Origin: Betaproteobacteria bacterium
GTDB lineage: Bacteria; Pseudomonadota; Gammaproteobacteria; Burkholderiales; SG8-39
Length of the DNA: 5,615 nt
Assembly: GCA_029858545.1 (NCBI GenBank)
Contig: JAOUFA010000260.1
Coordinates: forward strand, 1 to 5,615
Direction: 5' to 3'
Shown one piece after another: positions 1 to 5,615 of this stretch (position 1 is the stretch's first letter; each line of letters opens with the position of its first letter). The position numbers and the translations under genes were made by a program. Under the pieces are notes generated by a model that was not told the origin of the DNA, made no database searches, and worked only from the letters and a program-made list of their open reading frames with translations.

Positions 1-2
1 TC

Positions 3-1112
3 GATTGCGTGATCGCGGCGGGCGGCCCGAGCCACTGGAGTTTTGGTGGTGCCATGCTGTGGCTGACCGGTCATTGGGAATGGCACGCGCTGTGCTGCTA
101 CGTGCTCGTACCGCTCGAAGGCGAGCCAACCATGATCTATTCGATGGGAGGCACACATGCTGAGGCGGTGCGCCGGGAAGTCGCGGTCGCGGTCCGGGAC
201 GTGCGCCACAGCCGCGGGGGCCACTACGCGCAAGTGATGGTCGAGCGTCTGCGCGAACTCAAACTCGAGCGTGGCCGTATCGGGCTGATGGAAATCGACC
301 CTCGGCACGAAGACTACATGCCGGTCAATCAGTACAACGTGCTGCGCGGCTCGCTGCCCGAGGCCGATCTCGTGTTCACCAAAGGATTCCTGCACGACCT
401 TGTCGTGATCCATAGCAACGAGGAGCTCGATTGCGTGCGCAAGGCGGGCCTGCTGTGCGAGCGCGCGATGCGGGCGCTTGTTTCGCGTGCCAGACCAGGC
501 GTTAAGGAATACGAACTGCGCGCCGCGGCGGGTGCGGCCGTTCTGGAAGGGGGGGGCGACATCGATTTCCTTATCATCGGGTCAACTCCGATGGCCAATC
601 CCGCGATGATCTTCGGCAATCCGCGTCCCTCTGGGCGCGTGCTGCAAAAAGGCGACATTATCAATATGGAACTCGCCGCAGGCTATCGCGGCTATTCCGC
701 ACAGATCGGTTCGCCGGTTTGTATCGGCCCGCCTACCGATATGGTGCGTGGTTTCTGGGAGGACATCACGCTACCCGGCTATCGCCGTATCGTGGCCGAA
801 ATTGCTCCGGGCAAACCAACCGAGAACATGCGGCAGGCGAGCCGGTTTTTTCGCGAGCAGGGCTATCAGTCGCGCCCGATCCAGTGCCACGGCATAGACC
901 TCGTCACCGACCACCCGCATGTCAGTGCCGAGCAGGTTTCGGGGGGGGATGTCGATCGCGTGCTCAAACCCGGCATGGTGATCATGGCCGAACCCAATCC
1001 GGTATCACCCGATGGCCTGTTTGGCATCTTCCTGGGCCATACATTTATCGTGACCGACGAGGGCCACGAGGTTGTCGATCGGTTTCCTCTGGAAATCGCG
1101 GTGGCGGGATGA
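3..1112 (+). CDS. M24-fold (creatinase / Xaa-Pro dipeptidase-like) protein, 5' partial, degenerate metal site
   Basis: The reading frame is open from the first bases (GAT TGC GTG...), and the GTG at 9 lies in mid-domain, so the true start is upstream of the window. Numbered from that GTG, residues 1-130 resemble the creatinase-type N-terminal domain (a WLTG motif at 18-21), and about 138-355 form the 'pita-bread' M24 domain. Family landmarks are QKGDIINMEL (213-222), CHGID (293-297), PGMVIMAEP (321-329) and GHTFIVT (343-349). Aligned by eye with E. coli methionine aminopeptidase, the five metal ligands D, D, H, E, E become E221, Q232, H294, E328 and G343. The His normally found before the first ligand is also missing (FGNP at 202-205). 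M24 members include Xaa-Pro peptidases and the metal-free creatinase. Here a metal-dependent peptidase looks unlikely, and a creatinase-like hydrolase or non-peptidase role is inferred. The substrate is unknown. The gene contains two eight-G runs but stays in frame through both. Confidence 0.85.
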   Translation, partial: DCVIAAGGPSHWSFGGAMLWLTGHWEWHALCCYVLVPLEGEPTMIYSMGGTHAEAVRREVAVAVRDVRHSRGGHYAQVMVERLRELKLERGRIGLMEIDPRHEDYMPVNQYNVLRGSLPEADLVFTKGFLHDLVVIHSNEELDCVRKAGLLCERAMRALVSRARPGVKEYELRAAAGAAVLEGGGDIDFLIIGSTPMANPAMIFGNPRPSGRVLQKGDIINMELAAGYRGYSAQIGSPVCIGPPTDMVRGFWEDITLPGYRRIVAEIAPGKPTENMRQASRFFREQGYQSRPIQCHGIDLVTDHPHVSAEQVSGGDVDRVLKPGMVIMAEPNPVSPDGLFGIFLGHTFIVTDEGHEVVDRFPLEIAVAG

Positions 1113-1129
1113 TCCGGGGCGACCCGGAT
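1112..1129 (+). terminator. Perfect hairpin with GCGA loop overlapping the M24 stop codon
   Basis: ATCCGGG (1112-1118), the loop GCGA (1119-1122) and CCCGGAT (1123-1129) form a perfect seven-base-pair stem closed by a GNRA-class tetraloop. The left arm begins on the last base of the TGA stop (1110-1112). No T-run follows, so this is not a textbook intrinsic terminator. It could mark or protect the 3' end of the transcript or act with Rho. Confidence 0.4.
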
Positions 1130-1212
1130 ACTCGGCAACATATGGAACCGGGGCAGTGCAGTCGTGAATTGCCCAACCCCCGCCACATCGTCGCAGGCCG
1201 TCGCGCGCATGC

Positions 1213-1227
1213 GATTGAGACTCAATC
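1213..1227. repeat. Perfect 15-base dyad, possible operator
   Basis: GATTGAG (1213-1219), a single A (1220) and CTCAATC (1221-1227) form a perfect inverted repeat with seven-base arms. The one-base centre suits binding by a dimeric regulator better than an RNA hairpin. It lies about 206 bases upstream of the chemoreceptor start codon and about 100 bases after the M24 stop. No partner regulator is visible, so function is only a guess. Confidence 0.4.
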
Positions 1228-1422
1228 AAATCTCTGCAACCGATTGCGCGAGCCTAGGCCCGTCGTCTTTACCACTGACGAAATATTTCTTTCTTGCGAC
1301 CTGCCATAACTGAACTTTACACACGACCCCCGACGCTCCTCGTACAGTGGGTAGGTGGAGAAACGAGGTCTTTCAAGCGCGCCGTCACATCGACGCAGGC
1401 GTTGCAGAGTCCAAATCGGGAC

Positions 1423-1428
1423 GGAGGT
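1423..1428 (+). promoter_or_regulatory. Ribosome binding site fixing the chemoreceptor start
   Basis: GGAGGT sits five bases before the ATG at 1434. This strong Shine-Dalgarno match selects 1434 over the in-frame ATG at 1347, which would add 29 charged residues ahead of the first membrane segment and has no comparable site. Confidence 0.85.
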
Positions 1429-1433
1429 GGAAA

Positions 1434-3185
1434 ATGGTCAAGATCCGCAACATCACGATTCGCGGTCGGCTGGTCGGAATGCTCGCATTCGCTTCGCTGG
1501 CGCTGATTGCGGTCGGCAGCGGCGGACTCTGGGGAATGCGCTTGTCACACCAGGGTCTGGAGACGGTCTACAAGGATCGCGTCATCACCCTCGAGCGGCT
1601 TGCCCGAATCGATCGTTTAAACATGAGCAATCGATTGCTGCTCGATCAGTCGATCCTTTCTCCTGACGCGACCCAGATCAAGTGGAACCTCGAAGAGATG
1701 ACGCGCAACATCGACGAGACCGCAAAGCTATGGGCCGAGATCCTGAAGACCCGCCTCACCTATGAGGAGAAAACGCTCGCGCTGCAGCTGACCTCGGATC
1801 GGCAAGCTCTTGTGGAAAACGGTTTGCGACCCGCAGCGGCGGCACTTCGCGACAACAAGCTCGACGAGGCCATTGCGACTGTGACTTTCGAGGTTCACAC
1901 GCTGCACACGCCGGTTGCCGAGGGTCTGAAGAAGCTCATCGAGCTTCAGACGAAAGTGGCCAAGAAGGAGTATGAGGGCTCGGATGCGCTGAATCTGAAG
2001 CTGCAGTTGATCGGAATCGTCGCGATGGCACTCGGCGTGGCGGTCTTCACGGTGGTCGGCACGCTGCTCCTGCGTGCGATTGTGGTGCCGCTCGACCGGG
2101 CGGTGGGGATCGCCGCGCAGGTCGCGAATGGCGAGCTTGACAAGCAGATCGAGGTGGGGCGGCGAGACGAAATCGGCAGGTTGCTCGGTGAGCTAAATAC
2201 CATGAGCGGGAGTTTGCGCTCGCTCGTGCGCGAAGTGCGCGACGGCTCGGGCGCGGTCGCGACCGCGGCAACGGAGATTGCACGCGGCAACGCGGACCTC
2301 TCGAGTCGCACCGAGCAGCAGGCCTCAACACTGGAAGAAACGGCCAGTTCCATGGAGGAGTTGGCGGCGACGGTGAAGCAAAACGCCGATCACGCGAAGC
2401 AGGCCAACGAGTTGGCGGTGGGCGCGTCGGGCATCGCCGAACGCGGCGGGAAGATGATGTCGCAGGTGGTGGATACGATGACCGGGATCTCGGTTGCATC
2501 GTCGAAGATCTCCGAAATCATCGGGGTTATCGACGGCATCGCGTTCCAGACGAATATTCTTGCTTTGAACGCTGCGGTCGAGGCGGCACGCGCGGGCGAA
2601 CAGGGGCGTGGTTTTGCGGTGGTGGCGAGCGAGGTACGCGCACTCGCGCAGCGTTCCGCAGAGGCCGCCAAGGAGATCAAGGGCCTGATCCAGAACTCAA
2701 CCAACCGCGTTGGCGAGGGCGCCAAGCTCGTCGAACTGACCCGCGGAACGATGGTCGAGATCGTGACCGCCGTGAGGCACGTCAATGAAGTGATTTCGGA
2801 AATCTCGGCTGCGAGCCAGGGGCAGCTTGCCGGCATCGAGCAGGTCAGCCGCGCGGTGACGCAGATGGATCATGTGGTGCAGCAAAACGCGGCGCTCGTG
2901 GAGGAGTCGGCTGCGGCGGCCGAGAACCAGTCGCTTCAGGCGAGCGCACTGGTCAAGGCGGTGGCGCGCTTCCGTCTGGGCGATGAAGAAGCTTTTTCGG
3001 AGGCGCGGTCGTCGGCGCAAATGCCCGCGGCAGAAAGTGCGACGGCAAACCATTCAATTCGCGACACGCTTTCCGAGGCGGCGCACGGCGCGACACGCCT
3101 TCCTGCGAAGGGGGAGAGTGTGCGCGTGCCCATTCCCTCGTCGCTGGCGCTGGGTGGACCCGAATCGGAGTGGAAGACGTTTTGA
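1434..3185 (+). CDS. Methyl-accepting chemotaxis protein with CheR-docking tail
   Basis: This is a complete transmembrane chemoreceptor of 583 residues, taken from the ATG at 1434. A short basic N-terminus leads into membrane segment 1 (about 12-34). A mostly helical periplasmic domain follows (about 35-188), resembling the Tar/4HB four-helix-bundle sensor group, with the LTYEEKTLALQL stretch at 108-119. Membrane segment 2 is about 190-216, HAMP about 214-268, and the cytoplasmic signalling domain about 270-512. The conserved hairpin tip is at 364-400, with IDGIAFQTNILALNAAVEAA starting at 366. Glu/Gln-rich candidate methylation segments lie at 294-310 and 483-497. A Ser/Ala/Pro-rich linker then ends in EWKTF (579-583), matching the xWxxF tail that tethers CheR and CheB. 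By family knowledge it senses a periplasmic ligand and controls CheA through CheW at the membrane. The ligand cannot be read from the sequence. No che genes are nearby, so it is an orphan receptor locus. The family assignment is very secure. Confidence 0.97.
   Translation: MVKIRNITIRGRLVGMLAFASLALIAVGSGGLWGMRLSHQGLETVYKDRVITLERLARIDRLNMSNRLLLDQSILSPDATQIKWNLEEMTRNIDETAKLWAEILKTRLTYEEKTLALQLTSDRQALVENGLRPAAAALRDNKLDEAIATVTFEVHTLHTPVAEGLKKLIELQTKVAKKEYEGSDALNLKLQLIGIVAMALGVAVFTVVGTLLLRAIVVPLDRAVGIAAQVANGELDKQIEVGRRDEIGRLLGELNTMSGSLRSLVREVRDGSGAVATAATEIARGNADLSSRTEQQASTLEETASSMEELAATVKQNADHAKQANELAVGASGIAERGGKMMSQVVDTMTGISVASSKISEIIGVIDGIAFQTNILALNAAVEAARAGEQGRGFAVVASEVRALAQRSAEAAKEIKGLIQNSTNRVGEGAKLVELTRGTMVEIVTAVRHVNEVISEISAASQGQLAGIEQVSRAVTQMDHVVQQNAALVEESAAAAENQSLQASALVKAVARFRLGDEEAFSEARSSAQMPAAESATANHSIRDTLSEAAHGATRLPAKGESVRVPIPSSLALGGPESEWKTF
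3168..3182 (+). other. C-terminal EWKTF pentapeptide (CheR/CheB tether) codons
   Basis: The last five codons read EWKTF, directly before TGA. The aromatic pattern (W at -4 and F at the end, counting F as -1) matches the NWETF tail of E. coli Tar and Tsr, which recruits the methyltransferase CheR and the methylesterase CheB. It follows a roughly 65-residue linker of low complexity, as expected for a flexible tether. Recognition is by motif only. Confidence 0.8.
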
Positions 3186-3333
3186 GATCCAATCGTCGAA
3201 GCGCATTTCTTGGGCATCCGCGATACGATGAATACCCGGCCGCTCGTGGCGCTCGACGTTGCCGTACCGGCGGTCGCCTGACCATTACGCGGCGCAGGAA
3301 GTCGCCGCGATGCCTTCGCCCGCACTGGGCGCT

Positions 3334-3357
3334 CTCGGTGGCAGCACCGAGCTCGGT
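3334..3357. terminator. Overlapping inverted repeats between convergent genes, candidate transcript-end structure
   Basis: CTCGGTG (3334-3340), the loop GCAG (3341-3344) and CACCGAG (3345-3351) make a perfect seven-base-pair hairpin. The right arm also pairs with the next CTCGGT, giving the perfect 12-base palindrome ACCGAGCTCGGT (3346-3357). The hairpin lies 11 bases beyond the thiolase stop on the - strand and about 148 bases beyond the chemoreceptor stop on the + strand. Neither side has a T-run, so an intrinsic terminator is not proven. The rest of 3186-3362 shows no gene. Confidence 0.35.
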
Positions 3358-3362
3358 CCAAA

Positions 3363-4541
3363 TCAAACCACTTCGAACAATCCTGCCGCGCCCATTCCGC
3401 CGCCGATGCACATCGTAACGACCACGAGCTTCGCACCGCGGCGCCTGCCTTCGATAAGTGCATGGCCGGTGAGCCGCGCGCCGGACACTCCGTAGGGATG
3501 TCCGAGCGCAATCGCTCCGCCATTGACGTTCAGGCGCTCGTGCGGAATGCCGAGCTTGTCGCGGCAGTAGATCACCTGCACGGCGAAGGCCTCGTTGAGT
3601 TCCCAGAGGTCGATGTCGGACACCTTCTTGCCCGCGCGCGCAAGGAGCTTGGGTACCGCGAAGACCGGCCCGATGCCCATCTCGTTCGGCTCGCAGCCGG
3701 CCACCGCGAAACCGCGGAAAATTCCGAGTGGTTTGAGACCGCGCTTCGCTGCTTCCCTGGCGCTCATCACGACGCAGGCTGAAGCGCCGTCGGAGAACTG
3801 GCTCGCGTTTCCCGCGGCGATGGCGCCGCCCTCAATTGCGGGTTTGATCTGCGACACGCCTTCGTAGGTGGTATCGGCGCGGATTCCCTCGTCCTCACTC
3901 GCGGTGACCTCGTTCATCGTTTCGGCACCGGTATTCTTGTCGACCACCTTCATCTTGGTCTGAATCGGAACGATCTCATCCTTCGTTTTGCCTTCTGCGC
4001 GTGCCTTGGCGGCGCGCAACTGGCTCTCCACGCCATAGCGGTCCTGTGCTTCGCGCGGGATGCCGTATTTCTTCGCCACGAATTCGGCGGTCTGCAACAT
4101 CGGCCAGTAGATCTCGGGCTTGTGCCGGTGGAGCCACTCGTCTTGAAGGTGGTTCTTGTTCATCTCGTTTTGCACCATCGAAATCGACTCGACGCCGCCC
4201 GCGACATAGATTCCCTCCTCACCGGCGAGGAGGCGTTGTGCGGCGAGAGCGATGGTTTGCAGGCCGGAGGAGCAGAAGCGGTTGACCGTGACTCCCGACA
4301 CTGTCACCGGACAACCGGCGCGCAGCGCGATCTGGCGCGCGACGTTGGAGCCGGTTGCACCCTCGGGGGTTGCACAACCCATGATCACGTCCTCGACCTC
4401 TTCGGCACGCACTCCGGCGCGCTCGAGCGCAGCGTGTACCACGTGACCGCCGAGTTTCGCACCGTGGGTCATGTTGAGCGCGCCGCGCCAGCTCTTCGCG
4501 AGCGGCGTGCGGGCGGTCGATACGATTACGGCATCGGTCAT
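3363..4541 (-). CDS. fadA: Acetyl-CoA C-acyltransferase (3-ketoacyl-CoA thiolase)
   Basis: This is a complete 392-residue thiolase, the usual length for bacterial members. It catalyses CoA-dependent cleavage of 3-ketoacyl-CoA to acetyl-CoA and a shortened acyl-CoA in the cytoplasm, the last step of a beta-oxidation round. The N-terminal thiolase half is about 4-262 and the C-terminal half about 270-391. The nucleophile is C90 in NRFCSSGLQ. N316 lies in NEAFA, H348 in ALGHPYG, and the second catalytic cysteine C378 in CIGGGMGAAG. All catalytic positions are present. The ATG at 4539-4541 has AAAGGAG six bases upstream. It follows the FadB-type gene by 21 bases, so the two are almost certainly one operon and act as a hydratase/dehydrogenase-thiolase pair. 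Biosynthetic acetoacetyl-CoA thiolases (PhaA/AtoB) share the same motifs, so the symbol rests on the operon partner. The enzyme family is secure and the chain-length preference is unknown. Confidence 0.95.
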   Translation of the reverse strand: MTDAVIVSTARTPLAKSWRGALNMTHGAKLGGHVVHAALERAGVRAEEVEDVIMGCATPEGATGSNVARQIALRAGCPVTVSGVTVNRFCSSGLQTIALAAQRLLAGEEGIYVAGGVESISMVQNEMNKNHLQDEWLHRHKPEIYWPMLQTAEFVAKKYGIPREAQDRYGVESQLRAAKARAEGKTKDEIVPIQTKMKVVDKNTGAETMNEVTASEDEGIRADTTYEGVSQIKPAIEGGAIAAGNASQFSDGASACVVMSAREAAKRGLKPLGIFRGFAVAGCEPNEMGIGPVFAVPKLLARAGKKVSDIDLWELNEAFAVQVIYCRDKLGIPHERLNVNGGAIALGHPYGVSGARLTGHALIEGRRRGAKLVVVTMCIGGGMGAAGLFEVV

Positions 4542-4547
4542 GGCGTG

Positions 4548-4554
4548 CTCCTTT
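4548..4554 (-). promoter_or_regulatory. Ribosome binding site of the thiolase gene
   Basis: On the - strand AAAGGAG lies six bases before the ATG at 4541, inside the 21-base gap after the FadB-type gene. It supports the chosen thiolase start and independent re-initiation on a shared transcript. Confidence 0.8.
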
Positions 4555-4562
4555 GAGAGAGA

Positions 4563-5615
4563 TTATCTTCCGGATTTGTCGTAGTCGGCGAAGCTGCGGC
4601 CGTCGCGCGCGAGACGCTCGAGTAGCGGCGCGAGCTTCCACTGATCACCCCGGTAGCCCGCCTGGAAGCGCTTGATCGACGCTACCACCTGCGGCAAGCC
4701 GACCGTGCTGGCGTAGAACATCGGTCCGCCGCGGTACGCCGGAAAGCCGTAGCCCGTGAGGTAGACCATGTCGATGTCGGAGGCGCGCAGCGCTATGCCT
4801 TCGTCGAGGATGTACGCTGCCTCGTTGACCAGCGCGTAGACGAGGCGCTCGACGATCTCGTCTTCGGAAAGGTTGCGCGGCGGCAGGCCGATTTCCTTGC
4901 GGTAGTCAGCGACGATTTGGTCTACCACGGGGTCGGGCAGTGGCTTGCGATTTCCCGGCTCGTACAGATACCAACCCTTGCCGGTCTTCTGGCCGTAGCG
5001 TCCCGCCTCGCACAGGCGGTCGCCCACCCTGGAATAAACGAAATCCGGGCGTTCGGCATAGCGGCGCTTGCGGATCTCCCATCCGATGTCGAGGCCGGCC
5101 ATGTCGCCCATCGTGAAGGGCCCCATCGCGAACCCCCACTTCTGCGCAGCGGCATCCACCTGCGCCGGGCTCGCCCCCTCATCGATGAGAAACAGCGACT
5201 GCTGGCCGTACTTCTCGATCATGCGGTTACCGATGAAGCCGTCGCATACGCCCGAGACCACCGGCACTTTCTTCAGCATCTTGCCGAGCTTCATCGTGGT
5301 GGCGAGTACGTCATTCGCGGTCTTTGCTCCGCGCACCACTTCGAGCAGGCGCATGACATTGGCGGGCGAGAAGAAGTGCGTACCGATCACTTCCTGCGGG
5401 CGTTTCGTCACCGCGGCGATCGCATTTACATCGAGTGTCGAGGTGTTGGTGGCGAGAATCGCACCGGGTTTGGCGATTGCGTCGAGCCTCCGGAAAATGT
5501 CCTGCTTCACGTCCATGCGCTCGAACACCGCTTCGATCACGATATCGGCGTCCTTCGCATCCTCGAGATTCAGCGAATGCGAGACCAGCGCCATGCGACG
5601 GTCCATTTCGTCCTG
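4563..5615 (-). CDS. fadB: FadB-type multifunctional enzyme, 3-hydroxyacyl-CoA dehydrogenase part, 5' partial
   Basis: The frame is open to the right edge (visible start QDEMDRRMAL), so the N-terminus is missing and 350 residues are seen, ending at TAA. Numbered from the first visible residue, the NAD-binding domain's second half spans about 1-120. Dehydrogenase active-site residues are S59 (NTSTL), H80 (GTHFFSPANV), E92 (LLEVV) and N130 (GFIGNRM). These match the Ser/His/Glu/Asn set of 3-hydroxyacyl-CoA dehydrogenases. The first C-terminal dehydrogenase domain is about 122-220. A second, FadB/FadJ-style helical domain is about 250-340, with the TGYGFPAYRGGPMFYA stretch beginning at 287. That second domain is typical of the multifunctional protein, so an enoyl-CoA hydratase/isomerase domain and the GxGxxG NAD site are expected just beyond the window. 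It oxidises 3-hydroxyacyl-CoA to 3-ketoacyl-CoA with NAD+ and hands product to the thiolase encoded downstream. A standalone dehydrogenase is less likely. Confidence 0.93.
   Translation of the reverse strand, partial: QDEMDRRMALVSHSLNLEDAKDADIVIEAVFERMDVKQDIFRRLDAIAKPGAILATNTSTLDVNAIAAVTKRPQEVIGTHFFSPANVMRLLEVVRGAKTANDVLATTMKLGKMLKKVPVVSGVCDGFIGNRMIEKYGQQSLFLIDEGASPAQVDAAAQKWGFAMGPFTMGDMAGLDIGWEIRKRRYAERPDFVYSRVGDRLCEAGRYGQKTGKGWYLYEPGNRKPLPDPVVDQIVADYRKEIGLPPRNLSEDEIVERLVYALVNEAAYILDEGIALRASDIDMVYLTGYGFPAYRGGPMFYASTVGLPQVVASIKRFQAGYRGDQWKLAPLLERLARDGRSFADYDKSGR

Larger units (their letters stand above)
1113..1433. other. Intergenic region upstream of the chemoreceptor; no gene recognised
   Basis: About 320 bases separate the M24 gene from the chemoreceptor start. 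Small open frames here have no plausible ribosome binding site and resemble nothing I know. The region contains the M24 3' hairpin, a 15-base dyad at 1213-1227 and an AT-rich patch around 1280-1295. A weak sigma-70-like pair can be drawn as TTGCGA (1294-1299), a 17-base spacer and TTACAC (1317-1322), but the match is poor. I looked for the flagellar sigma-28 pattern (TAAA, 15 bases, GCCGATAA) that often drives chemoreceptor genes and found no good match. The chemoreceptor promoter presumably lies here but is not identified. Confidence 0.5.

Noticed and set aside
80..96. Sigma-54-like promoter match (TGGCACG, four bases, GTGCT)
   Set aside because: It lies inside the M24 coding sequence with no gene start shortly downstream, the -12 element is imperfect, and the bases are explained by the codons for Trp-His-Ala-Leu-Cys.
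3..1112. Idea that the M24 protein is a DMSP lyase (DddP) or an ordinary Xaa-Pro peptidase
   Set aside because: Both need acidic and His metal ligands that are largely replaced here, so I leave the function unnamed.
1142..1309. Possible 55-residue small protein on the + strand in the intergenic region
   Set aside because: There is no ribosome binding site before its ATG, the composition is Arg/Pro-rich as in out-of-frame GC-rich DNA, and it has no recognisable motif.
719..1309. Long open frame on the + strand overlapping the end of the M24 gene
   Set aside because: It is an out-of-frame shadow of the M24 gene, rich in Arg, Pro and Gly, with no domain. It is not a frameshifted continuation, because the M24 frame stays family-like to its stop.
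1347..1433. Longer chemoreceptor start at the in-frame ATG at 1347
   Set aside because: The ATG at 1434 has GGAGGT five bases upstream and gives the usual short cytoplasmic N-terminus. The extension is charged and has no comparable ribosome binding site.
3228..3284. Short open frame (about 17 codons, MNTRPLVALD...) between the convergent genes
   Set aside because: It is too short, lacks a ribosome binding site, and shows nothing beyond chance.
1946..3523. Several long open frames on the - strand across the chemoreceptor
   Set aside because: They are antisense shadows typical of high-GC genes. The + strand frame has a full, well-known domain order from membrane segment to pentapeptide.

Overview
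The window is high-GC DNA (roughly 60% G+C by eye) and holds four protein-coding genes. The first and last are cut by the window edges. The chemoreceptor's Tar-like helical sensor domain, its signalling-domain sequence and the fadB-fadA gene order suggest a proteobacterium, most likely a betaproteobacterium. That placement is inference from sequence style, not a database match.

Layout, left to right. (1) A 5'-truncated gene on the + strand (3-1112) encodes an M24-fold (creatinase / Xaa-Pro dipeptidase-like) protein in which most of the canonical metal ligands are replaced. Its stop codon runs into a perfect hairpin with a GCGA loop. (2) About 320 bases (1113-1433) have no convincing gene. They contain a perfect 15-base dyad and an AT-rich patch, and they end in a strong ribosome binding site. 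(3) A complete methyl-accepting chemotaxis protein on the + strand starts at 1434 and ends at 3185. It has two membrane segments, a periplasmic helical bundle, a HAMP domain, a signalling domain, and a C-terminal EWKTF pentapeptide that looks like a CheR/CheB docking tail. (4) A 177-base convergent intergenic region (3186-3362) contains overlapping inverted repeats close to the end of the thiolase gene. (5) On the - strand lies a two-gene fatty-acid beta-oxidation operon. It has a FadB-type multifunctional enzyme (4563-5615, N-terminal part beyond the window) followed after 21 bases by a 392-residue thiolase (3363-4541).

The two - strand genes work together. The FadB-type protein hydrates enoyl-CoA (domain outside the window) and oxidises the 3-hydroxyacyl-CoA, and the thiolase cleaves the resulting 3-ketoacyl-CoA to acetyl-CoA plus a shortened acyl-CoA. 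The chemoreceptor stands alone with no che genes visible, and the M24 gene has no visible functional partner. I see no mobile element, CRISPR array, RNA gene or clearly new multi-gene system. The points most worth a second look are the degenerate M24 active site, the two eight-G tracts in the same gene, the chemoreceptor tail and the structured 3' ends.
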